Below are positions 43,343 to 52,676 of a stretch of 58,445 nucleotides of DNA, piece after piece. Every line of letters begins with the position of its first letter. Position 1 is the stretch's first letter. The DNA lies in NCBI GenBank assembly GCA_029553955.1, contig JAKPJZ010000018.1:1-58445 (forward strand), given 5' to 3'. The notes under the pieces are model-generated. The model was given only the letters and a program-made list of their open reading frames with translations, made no database searches and had not been told where the DNA came from. Origin of the DNA: Chloroflexota bacterium (GTDB taxonomy: Bacteria; Chloroflexota; Anaerolineae; SpSt-313). The translations under genes were made by a program, and so were the position numbers.

Positions 43343-43990
43343 TCAGATCTCGAGCAGCCGCAGCAGCGTGCGCGCTGTGACGGCGCCGCTCACTACTCCC
43401 CGCAGGCCGCCGCCAAGCAGGATGGCCAGCATGGTAGTCATCCGACCCGGACTCAATGCCAGCATCAGCCAGCTCAGCGCGGTGGCGCCCACCGCCAATC
43501 CCAGGCCCAGCCCCACGACGTTCATCACAACCCAGCGGCCGCTTCCAGGCATTGCCTGTCTGATCACCAGCCACTGGCTCACGCCCAGCAGCCCGCCGAT
43601 CGCGCTGCCAAAGAGGCCGCCCACGATCGCGCTGGCGACACCCCACGTCACGTACGCGTTGGCGGGGGATAACCCCATATGGCCCCACATGGGCATGTAG
43701 GTCACAACCAGGCCCCCTGGCAGCCAGACATAGGCAGCCCCGCAGGAGAGGAGGCCCAGCACAGCTGTCGTCGTGGCCACCCACCATAGGCCCGTCCAGA
43801 AGCGCAGGCGCAGTATGGGCAACTGCAATGTGCCGAGCGCCGCACCGCCCACCATGCCTCCCACCAAGGTGCTCACCTCGCCGCTGAGCCGCCCGTGCGC
43901 CGCCTCGGCCACCAGCCCCCCGAGCACCCAAGCCATCACCGCTGCCGCTAGCCACCTCCGTACAAGCGCTCTCCTCGCCAGGTGCTCCAT
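43343..43990 (-). CDS. Unknown multi-helix membrane protein, 215 aa
   Basis: Five to six hydrophobic helices (~12-30, ~40-58, ~66-90, ~112-136, ~147-172, ~181-200). Glycine-rich helix faces such as VGGMVGGAALG and GGLFGSAIGGLLG suggest tight helix packing. No family recognised. AAGGAGGG lies upstream of the ATG. It stands among the exported-protein genes and could be an anchor or transporter subunit, but nothing shows that. Confidence 0.65.
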   Translation of the reverse strand: MEHLARRALVRRWLAAAVMAWVLGGLVAEAAHGRLSGEVSTLVGGMVGGAALGTLQLPILRLRFWTGLWWVATTTAVLGLLSCGAAYVWLPGGLVVTYMPMWGHMGLSPANAYVTWGVASAIVGGLFGSAIGGLLGVSQWLVIRQAMPGSGRWVVMNVVGLGLGLAVGATALSWLMLALSPGRMTTMLAILLGGGLRGVVSGAVTARTLLRLLEI

Positions 43991-44005
43991 GACGTGGTCC
44001 CTCCT

Positions 44006-44533
44006 TCACGAGAGCCACTGCAGCGTGGCCTCGACGACCGCCCAGGCGCCCACACGCCTCAGCCGGTACTCGTAGCAGCCGCCGTTCACCGCGTGCACGT
44101 GCCATTGAGCGGCCACCAATACCGTGCCGTCCGGCTGCGCCTGGATCGGCCCCAGCGTGACCAGGATGCCGTCATCGCGCGTGGCCATGCCCCAGCCGGG
44201 CTGATCCCTGCTCCAGTCGATCGCCTCCTCCGCGCTCGCCAGCTCCACGCGCGGCGCCAGATCCTGCAGCGCCTCGACGAGCCCGGCCGGCACGAGGCCG
44301 CCGTTGGCCGGAGGCTCCTCCGGCTTCACCCTCGCCACCAGGCGCGGCTCGACGAAGATCACCGGCCACGCGCTGCGGCTCTGTGCGACCAGATGGCGGA
44401 CCACGGTGGCGTAGATGGCGACCTGGTCGCCCTGGCCAAGATGGGCTGTAGGCGGCACCAACGCCACGGCCAGCAGGGTGAGCGCCAGCGCAAGCGCGGC
44501 AACCAGCAGCCATCGCCAGGCCGGGCTTCTCAT
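44006..44533 (-). CDS. Unknown exported or anchored protein, 175 aa
   Basis: A single N-terminal hydrophobic helix (~8-25, WLLVAALALALTLLAVALV) without a lipobox, followed by a soluble alpha/beta region that ends WGMATRDDGILVTLGPI and YEYRLRRVGAWAVVEATLQWLS. It resembles ester-cyclase/NTF2-like exported proteins in outline only. It starts 4 bp after the stop of the next propeller gene, so the pair is coupled. Confidence 0.6.
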   Translation of the reverse strand: MRSPAWRWLLVAALALALTLLAVALVPPTAHLGQGDQVAIYATVVRHLVAQSRSAWPVIFVEPRLVARVKPEEPPANGGLVPAGLVEALQDLAPRVELASAEEAIDWSRDQPGWGMATRDDGILVTLGPIQAQPDGTVLVAAQWHVHAVNGGCYEYRLRRVGAWAVVEATLQWLS

Positions 44534-44537
44534 CTCC

Positions 44538-46253
44538 TCATCCCCTTTCTCCGGCGGCCGGCCCGACGTCTGTTGGAGCTGGCGAGAGCTGCGCCGACAG
44601 CAGCTCCTTCAGCGCAGGTGGCGCGGCAAAGAACCCCCGGAAGCCCTCCGGCACCGGCACGGCATAGTAGTAGAAACGATTCGACGCCAGATCGTAGCGA
44701 ATGACGGCCAGCTCGCCAGGCTGCAGGCCACCGAGAGCACGCCACCGAGGAGGTATCGCCGTCACCGCTGCGGCTGCCCGTTCTTCGCCCCCCGCCTCGT
44801 AGAGGGTCAGCCGGTGGCTGGTAGCCAGGCCATCAATATCGGGCAGACGCGTCGCCTGCAGGAGCAGGGAGACCATCTCATCCACCACGCGCGGATCAGT
44901 GATGCGGGCCGGCTGAGAGAGGGGTGTGGGGCTGTCTTCTACCGCGCTGATCGTCGCCGTCCGGCGCAACAGCGCCAGAAAGGCGGCGGGGCCGGCAGAG
45001 GGCAGCCCCTCAGGCGCAAGGGCCGCCCTTGGCGCCAATTCGAGCCAGCGCAGCTCGGCGCTCTCCCCCTCGCCACGGATGACGAGGAAACGGTCGCCAG
45101 CGCGCGAGACGGAGAGGACATGCTGCGCCGGCCACGGGTCCGCCACCAGCCCCCTGGTTCCGCTCTCCAGGTCCAACTCGCAGAGAACGCCCGGCACGCT
45201 GCCCAGCCCCCGATCTGTAGGGGTGGCCAGGTAGACACGGCCCGGGGCGCCCCAGAGGAAGCCGCCGGCGTTGAGCCCCTCGACCTGGCGCAGCCCGGTG
45301 CCATCGCGGCGCACGAACCAGTACGACCACGCCTCGTTGGGCTTGTCCTCCACCACGAAGACGATCCACTCGCCATCCGGCGAGACCCTGATGTCGCCAA
45401 AGTAGATGGGCCCCGGGAAGGAGGCCAGGACGCGTGGGCGCCCGGCCTGCAGATCATAGAGGAGGAGGGAATCACCGCCCGCCGGGTCATCCCTAGGCCG
45501 CTCGCGCACGCCGTCGGTCTTGGCCACCACGAGGGCGTAGGCGCCCGTCGGGTCGTAGAGCGGCTGGTTGAGCGTATCCAGCGCGCCCGGGGCCAGGCCG
45601 AGCTGCGCCGCACTGGGCGCCTCCTTCCTGGGCAGCGGCGCGCCGCCCTTGGCATCCTGGCCATCGGTGCGGATCAGGAGCACCGGCGGCTCGGGGCCAC
45701 GTGCAAACGTCTGGTTGGCCTCCAGGTAGCGACCATCGGACGACCAGCCGCGCAGCCAGAGCGCCACTCCGCGCACCCCTTCCGGCGCCTCCCGGCGGCA
45801 GAGGAGCTGCAGGCTGCCGCTAGTGACCTCGGCGCGCCACAGCTCGGTGGCCGCGTCCTGCCCCTCCTGGTCGCCGTATTTCGCAAAGGCCAGCGAGCGG
45901 CTGTCGGGCGACCAGCGCAGGCAGAGGTACTGGTAGCCCGGCGCGGGGGTCAGGTTGCGCTCCTGGCCGCTGGAGAGAGTGCGGACGACGACGCTCCGTG
46001 CCCCCTGCACATCGGGCAGGTAGGCCACCTGGCGGCCGTCGGGCGAGAGCGTCGCTTCACGGTTGGTGACAAGCAGGCCGCCGGTGCCCCAGAAAGGATA
46101 CGGCGCGATCAGCTCGTCGCGCACGATCACCCGCCCCACGCCCTGCCGGGCAGCGGGCGCCGCGCTCCGCCCACAGCCTGTGAGCAGCATGACCGCGAGT
46201 GCCAGAAGCGCCGCCGCCAACCGGGCAGCCAGGGCCAGCCGCGTCAGCTTCAT
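44538..46253 (-). CDS. TolB-like beta-propeller lipoprotein, 571 aa
   Basis: Signal with MLLTGCGRS lipobox. Beta-propeller signatures occupy ~50-420: TLSPDGRQVAYLPDV, WSPDSRSLAFAKYG, SSDGRYLEANQT, VSPDGEWIVFVVED, as in TolB C-terminal domains. The last ~150 residues form a separate alpha/beta domain (TRLPDIDGLATSHRLTLYE). The ATG at 46253 has GGAGG five bases upstream; the frame extends to 46322 without a site. No catalytic residues recognised. Confidence 0.8.
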   Translation of the reverse strand: MKLTRLALAARLAAALLALAVMLLTGCGRSAAPAARQGVGRVIVRDELIAPYPFWGTGGLLVTNREATLSPDGRQVAYLPDVQGARSVVVRTLSSGQERNLTPAPGYQYLCLRWSPDSRSLAFAKYGDQEGQDAATELWRAEVTSGSLQLLCRREAPEGVRGVALWLRGWSSDGRYLEANQTFARGPEPPVLLIRTDGQDAKGGAPLPRKEAPSAAQLGLAPGALDTLNQPLYDPTGAYALVVAKTDGVRERPRDDPAGGDSLLLYDLQAGRPRVLASFPGPIYFGDIRVSPDGEWIVFVVEDKPNEAWSYWFVRRDGTGLRQVEGLNAGGFLWGAPGRVYLATPTDRGLGSVPGVLCELDLESGTRGLVADPWPAQHVLSVSRAGDRFLVIRGEGESAELRWLELAPRAALAPEGLPSAGPAAFLALLRRTATISAVEDSPTPLSQPARITDPRVVDEMVSLLLQATRLPDIDGLATSHRLTLYEAGGEERAAAAVTAIPPRWRALGGLQPGELAVIRYDLASNRFYYYAVPVPEGFRGFFAAPPALKELLSAQLSPAPTDVGPAAGERG

Positions 46254-46413
46254 CGCCACCTCCTGCGTGTTGCTTGCGGATGGCTGCCAGCCTATTGGGA
46301 TGCACCAGATGATTGTCTGCAAATTGAAGACGCTTGCAGTGTGCGCTTGGTTCCAGCGCAGAAGGTTCGGGGCTGGTGGGATGCCCCCAGCCTACACAGC
46401 CCCTGGCTGGCTA

Positions 46414-47679
46414 TCACTGTTCGGGCGCCTGGGGCAAGCCGTCGAGCGGCAGCGTTTCCCACGCCGCGCCATCGTCGTGGCTGACCAGGAGAGCGTAGCG
46501 CGGGCAGGTGATCTCTTTCCAGAATGATGCTACGGCCAGGAGCGAGCGAGGCTCGCGAGCGTCCACAGCCAGAGGGCGAGTGCCCTCGACGCGCTGAGCT
46601 ACCTCCGGCAACGAAGCGGTGACGGCCTCCCAGCGGATGGTACGGGAGTCAGCCGCATCGGCATTGGCTGAGCGCAGCAGTCTGACCTTGTCGGTGGGGC
46701 GCGAGGGATAGCAGCCCACGTAGAGCAGCCCGGCGTTCGGGTCGTAGGCGATGCCTCCCGGGTAGCAGCGGTCACCGTCTCCGCCTTGTTGGAAGGCCCC
46801 CAGGTCCAGCGGCTCCCAGTGCCCGTCGCGGCCGCCTCGGTAGAGCCGCGCCGCCGACCCCGAGTAGCGCGGGCTGACGACCGCCCAGAGCACGTTGGGG
46901 TTCTTTGGGTCGATCAGAATCTCCTCCGCCATGCCGCCCAGGCCGGTCCCTCCATCGGCCTTACCCCAGGTGCGCCCGGCGTCTTCACTCTTGGCAATGA
47001 CGGCCTCCAACTCGCTTGAAAGATAGATGCCGGCCCAGAGCACATCAGAGTTGACGAAATCCACCGCCACGGCCAGGGCCTTGAGCGTGTTCACCAAGCC
47101 CCACGCTTCCTGGCCCTGCCGCCGGTAGATGCCCTGGGTGGTCGCGGCGTACATCGTCTTGGGATGCTGGTAGTCGATGGTCACAGAATTGATGTAGGCA
47201 TCCGAGGGCAGCCCGCTACGAGCCTCCTCGCGCCAGGCATCGCCTCGGTCAGTACTGCGATAGAGGCGCCCACCGATCACGAGATAGTAGACGGGCAGCT
47301 CGTCGGGCGTGACGACCAGGCTGGTCACCGGGCTCACGGCGCCCTCTCCACAGGACGTCGCTGATGGGCGTGCGGCCATGGTTGGTGGCGGCGGTGTCGA
47401 GCCGGCCGCCGGTGGCGTCGGCAGTGGAGGGTTCGTGGGCCTCTGGTCGCTCGCGCTCGGCGTGGCCGCTGCCTGGACGGTCGTCGGTGGGATGGTTGCC
47501 GTGGCCAGAGTCAGGGCCAGCGCTGGTGTTTCGGTCAACGCGGTCGGCGAGGATTTGGGTGCCGCTGCCGTAGCCGAGGCATTGGGCTGTGGCGTCGCCA
47601 TCGGCGCCGCCGCACAGCCCGCCTGCACGATCAGCAGCACCGCAGACACAAGCAGTCCAGTACAGCGCATTCTCATCAT
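46414..47679 (-). CDS. BNR-repeat lipoprotein, copy a of three, 421 aa
   Basis: Lipobox VQAGCAAAP after a short signal, then ~95 residues of Thr/Pro/Ala/Ser linker. The propeller (~110-421) has Asp boxes STDRGDAW, SEDAGRTW and SHDDGAAW with blades such as ILIDPKNPNVLWAVVSP and GGIAYDPNAGLLYVGC. It is very close to the 50009 protein and clearly related to the 51279 one, at both protein and DNA level. Two Met codons (47679, 47676) are possible; GGAGAG is just before. Sialidase activity is not implied; no catalytic triad is evident. Confidence 0.82.
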   Translation of the reverse strand: MMRMRCTGLLVSAVLLIVQAGCAAAPMATPQPNASATAAAPKSSPTALTETPALALTLATATIPPTTVQAAATPSASDQRPTNPPLPTPPAAGSTPPPPTMAARPSATSCGEGAVSPVTSLVVTPDELPVYYLVIGGRLYRSTDRGDAWREEARSGLPSDAYINSVTIDYQHPKTMYAATTQGIYRRQGQEAWGLVNTLKALAVAVDFVNSDVLWAGIYLSSELEAVIAKSEDAGRTWGKADGGTGLGGMAEEILIDPKNPNVLWAVVSPRYSGSAARLYRGGRDGHWEPLDLGAFQQGGDGDRCYPGGIAYDPNAGLLYVGCYPSRPTDKVRLLRSANADAADSRTIRWEAVTASLPEVAQRVEGTRPLAVDAREPRSLLAVASFWKEITCPRYALLVSHDDGAAWETLPLDGLPQAPEQ

Positions 47680-47768
47680 TGCTCTCCGAGAAGAATACTT
47701 GCACTCGACACGCCGGCGGCCCGCAGCCCAGCCATACAGGTGCGCGGGCCGCCGGAGCAGTGCCAGCT

Positions 47769-47843
47769 CTATGATGTGCAGTGCAGCGCCGCTGGGTCGT
47801 CGTACTTGGGTGGCTGCACCCTTGCTGGAACTTCATCCAGCAT
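47769..47843 (-). pseudogene. 3' remnant of a VWPHD-repeat protein gene
   Basis: Read on the - strand it encodes QPPKYDDPAALHCTS then stop, matching the end PPTYDDPAALHCTP of the protein at 48903. About 43 of 47 bases are shared there, and the match ends abruptly upstream. A small ATG-started frame (24 codons) contains it, but a product is doubtful. The nearby gap, 47680-48279, holds only this and one possible small ORF. Confidence 0.7.
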
Positions 47844-47994
47844 GGGGTTCGTCTGGCGATTTCAGCAGTTTGAACCCAGCAACTATGCAGAGAACAGCCA
47901 GTAACCCTAATCTGATCCAATCCATATAGAGCCAGAGCCATCCGCCACATACAAGCACAGGCGATGAGCCGTATTCATCTGCATACTCACTCAT
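47833..47994 (-). CDS. Possible single-helix small membrane protein, 53 aa
   Basis: From the ATG at 47994 the frame reads MSEYADEYGSSPVLVCGGW, then a hydrophobic helix through LGLLAVLCIVAGFKLL, ending KSPDEPHAG. The composition is protein-like, but the ribosome site is weak and the first bases overlap nothing else; a TTG start at 48024 would give 63 aa. Tentative. Confidence 0.35.
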   Translation of the reverse strand: MSEYADEYGSSPVLVCGGWLWLYMDWIRLGLLAVLCIVAGFKLLKSPDEPHAG

Positions 47995-48279
47995 GTTCCA
48001 AAACAGCTTCAGAGAAACGACCAAGCCGGCAAGGTGAACACCCTCGCCAGCCTATGTCCGCACATAATGGCGGGCGTCAAGTGGTGACCAACCACCGCAT
48101 CGTCGTACTGGCGGCTGGTGCCCACGAGCACACACAAATGCATGCCGCGGGCGCCCAGGAGGACGCCTCTCGTCAGAGCCTGGCGTAACGGGTACGGAGG
48201 CCCACGCCATCTCATGAGTAGGCAAAGCCGTGGCAGCCAGACCCGCAAAGCCACGCCCACGAGCCAACCGGCGCGCATA

Positions 48280-48783
48280 TCATGCGGCTCGTGAGGGCTT
48301 CAGGCGGAGGAGAATGGAGCCCGTCAGGAATCCGATAATGGCGCCGCCAACGACGGCTACCATAATCCATTCCGTGATGCCTCCCAGGATGTCGCCTCGT
48401 AGCACACTGGCCCAGTTCCGCCAAAAGTACGGAGCATTGTGGTTGGAGATGTGCATTTCCGGCCTGGCCGGCAGGCCAATGAACGCAAGCTGAACGACAT
48501 TGGTCAGGTAGTAGGCCACAATGGCGGCGCACCACGTGCAGAGGCTGGCGACGGCGGAGCGCAGCCTTGATCGCGAGAGACGTGCCTCATACAGGGCGAT
48601 AGGGATGACTGGCACAAGCCAGATGCCCACGTTCAGCACCAGCCAGAGGAGAAACCGTCCTGCGGGAAACGAAGCAAACAGAACCTGCGGCCCAGCGAGT
48701 TTGTAAAGGAAGCCAAGGTAGAAAAAGTCAATGGCTCCGAACACAATCCCGATCACGAGATAGATGACCCATCGTCGTCTCAA
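48280..48783 (-). CDS. Unknown four-helix membrane protein, 167 aa, TTG start
   Basis: Hydrophobic helices at ~5-25 (WVIYLVIGIVFGAIDFFYLG), ~35-60, ~78-100 and ~135-160. Start: GGAGGAGG (on the - strand) lies six bases from TTG at 48783, giving MRRRWVIYL; an upstream extension to 48849 is not needed. No family recognised. It sits between a VWPHD-protein gene and its decayed partner at 47769. Confidence 0.6.
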   Translation of the reverse strand: MRRRWVIYLVIGIVFGAIDFFYLGFLYKLAGPQVLFASFPAGRFLLWLVLNVGIWLVPVIPIALYEARLSRSRLRSAVASLCTWCAAIVAYYLTNVVQLAFIGLPARPEMHISNHNAPYFWRNWASVLRGDILGGITEWIMVAVVGGAIIGFLTGSILLRLKPSRAA

Positions 48784-48902
48784 GAAACTCCTCCTCCTAA
48801 AGGCTTGTAGTGGCAGCGAGCAACCCCACCAAGGTCCGCGACGCACCATCTCGCCCGTTGTCCACTACGGGTTGCTGTTGTGGGCGAGCCATAGGCGCAG
48901 CC

Positions 48903-49877
48903 CTATGGTGTGCAGTGCAGCGCCGCCGGGTCGTCGTACGTGGGTGGCTGCGGGCTCGGCAGGTAGGTGCGCGGGTCGGCGGCGTGGCTCCAGATCGTGG
49001 AGTAGGGCGACTGAATCTTGCCCTCATACACCAGCGCCAGGAAATGGTAGTGCTTTCCAGGCTGCACAGGGATGTTGTTGAACACCCAGCGCGGGAAGGT
49101 CTGCCCGTTGACGGTGTAGGTGACCTTTTGCGGCATGGCGCCATACTCGCCGCCGACTGTGACCTCACCCTCGTCTGTATAGACCTTGAGCGACAGCCCA
49201 TCCGGCTCGAAATCCAGAGGTACCGAGAGGTGCGTCCCATGCGCCAAGATGTCCACGGCGATATTGACGAAGGTGGCCTGCTCCACCGGCGCGAGATGCC
49301 CTTGCTTGTCATGGGGCCACACGATCTGGATGTACGAGTCGTAATCGCCACTCGCGATTGCATCAGCATAGCCAGTGGGCACGACGGGCTCCGGCTTGTA
49401 GGTGCGCCCGTCGGCAGCGTGCACCCAGATGCCGGAACTCCCGCCGGGGACTAACCCCAGCGAGAAGCGGTACTGGCTCTTCGGGTTGGCGGCGAGATCG
49501 GCTGGGACGTTGTTGTACTCGACCGTGGGAAAGCGCACACCGCTCACTTCGCGCAGCGTGAACTGACCTGGAATCTCGACTTTCTGGGCTACCTCATTAT
49601 CCTTGGCCATCCAGAGGTAGAACTCGCGCACCGTGCCGCCGGCACGGGCCAGCGGGTTCTCGTCACAACCGACTGCATTCTGCGGCCAGACGCTAATGTT
49701 GACCATCCGCGACTGCTCGACCGAGGTCGGGTTGCCGTGACCATCGTGAGGCCAGACGACACTGATCCTGGGCTGCCATAGGTGGACAGACTCCTCCGCC
49801 GTAGCGGCGCCCACCGGGGCAACGAGGGCTCCCAGCACCATTAACAGAATGGCCACCCTCCTTGCCTTCCTGAACAT
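48903..49877 (-). CDS. Exported protein with two copies of an unrecognised VWPHD domain, 324 aa
   Basis: Sec-type signal (RRVAILLMVLGALVAPVGAATA) without a lipobox Cys. The mature protein has two copies, ~35-175 and ~178-324, of one domain. Each begins (I/V)VWPHDxxG, has VEQxxxVNIxV about 15 residues later, then FPxxxxNN(I/V)P and a closing WxHAADxRTYxP. The second copy adds VPLDFEPDGLSLKVYTDEG. A paralogue is at 54911 and decayed tails are at 47769 and 57606. I do not recognise the domain. AAAGGAG lies before the ATG at 49877. Confidence 0.8.
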   Translation of the reverse strand: MFRKARRVAILLMVLGALVAPVGAATAEESVHLWQPRISVVWPHDGHGNPTSVEQSRMVNISVWPQNAVGCDENPLARAGGTVREFYLWMAKDNEVAQKVEIPGQFTLREVSGVRFPTVEYNNVPADLAANPKSQYRFSLGLVPGGSSGIWVHAADGRTYKPEPVVPTGYADAIASGDYDSYIQIVWPHDKQGHLAPVEQATFVNIAVDILAHGTHLSVPLDFEPDGLSLKVYTDEGEVTVGGEYGAMPQKVTYTVNGQTFPRWVFNNIPVQPGKHYHFLALVYEGKIQSPYSTIWSHAADPRTYLPSPQPPTYDDPAALHCTP

Positions 49878-50008
49878 GATGCGCTCCTTTCCGTGCTCGG
49901 ACCGGGTGATAGAGAGGACTGCCTGCCCGCTCATCTATATGACGCCTGGCAGGCTCTAAAAGTTACATACCCTCGGTTGGTAGGGATGTGTCGCTGCCGG
50001 CTCCTGCA

Positions 50009-51268
50009 TCACTGGCCAGGCGCCTGAGGCAAGCCGCCGAGCGGCAACGTTTCCCACGTCGCGCCATCGTCGTGGCTGACCAGCAGGGCGTAGCGTGGGC
50101 AGGTGATCACATCCCAGAACGACGCCAGGGCCAGGAGCGAGCGCGGCTCGCGCGCGTCCACGGCCAGGAGGCGCGTGTACCCGACTTGCTGCGCCGCCTC
50201 CGGCAACGAGGAGGTGACCGCCTTGCAGCGGATGGCGCGGGAGTCGGTGGCATCCGCATTGGCCGAGCGCAGCAACATGGCCTTGCCTGTGGGGCGCGAG
50301 GGAGCGCAGCCCAGGTAGAGCAGGCCGGCGTTAGGGTCGTAGGCGATGCCGTATGGGTAGCAACAGCCTCCGCCTCCGCCCGGCTGGAAGGCCCCCAGGC
50401 CCAGCGGCTCCCAGTGCCCATCGCGCCCGCCCCGGTAGAGCCGCAATGGCGACCCGGAGTAGCGCGGGCTGACGAGCGCCCAGAGCACATTGGGGTTCTT
50501 GGGGTCGACCAGGATCTGCTCCACCACGCCGCCCAGGTCGATGCCAAAGTCGGCCTTGCCCCAGGTGCGGCCGCCGTCCTCGCTCTTGACGATGACCGCG
50601 TCCCTGTCGCTCTTCCAGAACACGCCGGCCCAGAGGACATCGGGGTTCTGCAGGTCCACCGCGAGGGTCCTGGCGTAGAGGGTGTCCACCAGCTCCCACG
50701 CCCCCTCGCCCTGCCGCCGGTAGATGCCCTCGTGGGACACGGCGTACATCGTCTCCGGGTGCCGGTAGTCGACCGTCACCTGGAGGAGATGGGCATCCAC
50801 CGGCAACCCGGTGAGGTTTTCCGCGCTCCAGGTGCCGCCCCGGTCGGCGCTGCGGTAGAGGCGCCCATTGTGCACCAGGTAGTAGAGCGGCGGCTCGTCG
50901 GGCGTGACGACCAGGCTCTGGACGTAGAAGGCGGCCTCCGGCGGGCAGGGTGTGGGCAAGGGGGGCAGCAGCGCCACGGTCGGCGGAGGAGGCGTCGCAT
51001 CCGCCGGCGCCGGTGGGCTCGTGGGCGCCGGCCGGGGCGCGGTGGCTGTGGCGGACGGCGAGACAGTCGCCGTGGCCGACACCGGGGTCGCCGTGGGCGT
51101 TGCGGCAGGCGCCGTCACCGTAACGAGGGGCGACGGCGCCATAGTCGATGTGTTAGCTTGTGGTGTGACGGTTGGCATCAGAATGCAGCCCAGCTGCATA
51201 GTCACCATCGTCACCGGCGCAAGCAGGGCCACGCGGCATGCTTTGAACACTGTCACTCTCCCCTTCAT
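50009..51268 (-). CDS. BNR-repeat lipoprotein, copy b of three, 419 aa
   Basis: Nearly the same plan and much the same sequence as the 46414 protein: signal with lipobox MQLGCILM, long Thr/Ala/Pro linker, then a propeller with SADRGGTW, SEDGGRTW and SHDDGATW. The start is uncertain: ATG 51268 and GTG 51271 are both possible and no strong ribosome site is seen; its ATG is only ~10 bp after the stop of copy c, so coupling is likely. Blades end LGLGAFQPGGGGGCCYPYGIAY-like pieces, with a Cys pair not seen in copy a. Confidence 0.82.
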   Translation of the reverse strand: MKGRVTVFKACRVALLAPVTMVTMQLGCILMPTVTPQANTSTMAPSPLVTVTAPAATPTATPVSATATVSPSATATAPRPAPTSPPAPADATPPPPTVALLPPLPTPCPPEAAFYVQSLVVTPDEPPLYYLVHNGRLYRSADRGGTWSAENLTGLPVDAHLLQVTVDYRHPETMYAVSHEGIYRRQGEGAWELVDTLYARTLAVDLQNPDVLWAGVFWKSDRDAVIVKSEDGGRTWGKADFGIDLGGVVEQILVDPKNPNVLWALVSPRYSGSPLRLYRGGRDGHWEPLGLGAFQPGGGGGCCYPYGIAYDPNAGLLYLGCAPSRPTGKAMLLRSANADATDSRAIRCKAVTSSLPEAAQQVGYTRLLAVDAREPRSLLALASFWDVITCPRYALLVSHDDGATWETLPLGGLPQAPGQ

Positions 51269-51278
51269 CACCGACGCA

Positions 51279-52640
51279 TCACTGCTCGAAGGCGCCTGGC
51301 AGCCCGCGGAGCTGCAACGTTTCCCACATCGCGCCGTCGTCGTGGCTGACCACGACGCGGTAGCGTACCTTCCCCGACAGCCAGGACGTTGTCGCTACAA
51401 AGAGTGTCCCGGGCTCGCGGGCATCCACAGCCAAGGGTTGAGCGCTCGAAATGCCTGGCACAACTTCTGTGGACAGGGAGGTGACGGCCTCCCAGCGGAC
51501 GGCGCTGGGGTCGGCGGCGTCGGCATTGGGCGAGCGGAGCAGCACGGTCTTGTCCGCGGTGATAGACCGGGTACAGCCCACGAAGAGCAGCCCCGCTCCA
51601 GGATCGTAGACCATGCCACCAGGGAAGCAGCCATCGCCGCTGCCGCACACCTGGGACAAATCGAGGTCCAGGCGCTCCCAGTGCCCATCGCGGCTGCCGC
51701 GATAGAGATGCGCCGGGGCGACGCCATAGGCCGGACCGACGAGGGCCCAGAGCACGTTGGGGTTGTCCGGGTTGGCCACGATACATTGCACTTTGCCAGG
51801 CGACATCCCCCAGTCGGCCTTGCTCCAGGTGCGGCCGGCGTCCTCGCTCTTGACGACGACAGCATCCATGTCGTTCGGCCAGGAGACCTTCGCCCAGAGG
51901 ACGTCGGGCTCCGCGCCATCCACCGCCAGCGCCGTGGGCTGGAGGGCATTCACCAGCTCCCATGTGCCCTCACCCTGCCGGCGGTAGATGCCGTGGGCGG
52001 TCATGGCGTACAGCGTCTGCGGGTGCCAGCGGTCGACGGCCAGCGAGTAGACATAGACATCGGGCGGCTGCCCGTTGTGGCCCCCTGTGCTCCAGGTCTG
52101 GCCCTTGTCTGTGCTGCGGTAGATGTGCCCATCGGCCACGAGGTAGTAGACCGGCGGGTCGCTGGGCGTGACGACCAGGCTGGTGACCGGGCTGGATACA
52201 TCCTGCGGGCACGGCGTGGGCGGCTCTGGCAGGGGCAGCGGGAACGCGGCCGCCGTCGGTCGAGGCGGCGTCGAGTCCGCCGGTGGCTGGGCCGGCGCTG
52301 GAGGACTCGTCGGCGTCCTAAGCGCGGTGGGCGTGGCCGATGCCTGGACGATCGTCGCAAGGGCAATCGCCGTGGCCGGGGCCGCCGTCACCGTCGCGAC
52401 GGGCGTAATCGGCGTAGGGGCAGCAGGCGCCGCCGTCGGCGTACCGGCAGGCACGGTCGCCGAGGCCATGGCCATTGGCGCCGCAGCTGACAGGCTCGGC
52501 TGTGGCGTGACGGCCGGCGCCGGGCCGCACCCTGCCTGAATGGCTGCCAGCACCGCCAACACAAGCAAGGCAAGATGGCGTGGACCCAGCCCCATCACCT
52601 TTCCTGGTCGAGAAGGCAACCCCTTCATTCCAATCCTCAT
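51279..52640 (-). CDS. BNR-repeat lipoprotein, copy c of three, 453 aa
   Basis: Signal LVLAVLAAIQAGCGPAP gives a lipid-anchored protein; the linker of ~120 residues is rich in Thr, Ala and Pro. The propeller keeps STDKGQTW, SEDAGRTW and SHDDGAMW, with IVANPDNPNVLWALVGP and GGMVYDPGAGLLFVGC as blade signatures. More diverged from copies a and b than they are from each other. GGAGG precedes the ATG at 52640. It is immediately upstream of copy b (10 bp). Confidence 0.82.
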   Translation of the reverse strand: MRIGMKGLPSRPGKVMGLGPRHLALLVLAVLAAIQAGCGPAPAVTPQPSLSAAAPMAMASATVPAGTPTAAPAAPTPITPVATVTAAPATAIALATIVQASATPTALRTPTSPPAPAQPPADSTPPRPTAAAFPLPLPEPPTPCPQDVSSPVTSLVVTPSDPPVYYLVADGHIYRSTDKGQTWSTGGHNGQPPDVYVYSLAVDRWHPQTLYAMTAHGIYRRQGEGTWELVNALQPTALAVDGAEPDVLWAKVSWPNDMDAVVVKSEDAGRTWSKADWGMSPGKVQCIVANPDNPNVLWALVGPAYGVAPAHLYRGSRDGHWERLDLDLSQVCGSGDGCFPGGMVYDPGAGLLFVGCTRSITADKTVLLRSPNADAADPSAVRWEAVTSLSTEVVPGISSAQPLAVDAREPGTLFVATTSWLSGKVRYRVVVSHDDGAMWETLQLRGLPGAFEQ

Positions 52641-52676
52641 GCTTCACCTCCAGCCTGGCTTTGCCTGGAACGTCGA

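Noticed and set aside
48025..48279. Small open frames in the intergenic space
   Set aside because: They overlap each other in several frames, lack ribosome sites and have a random composition.
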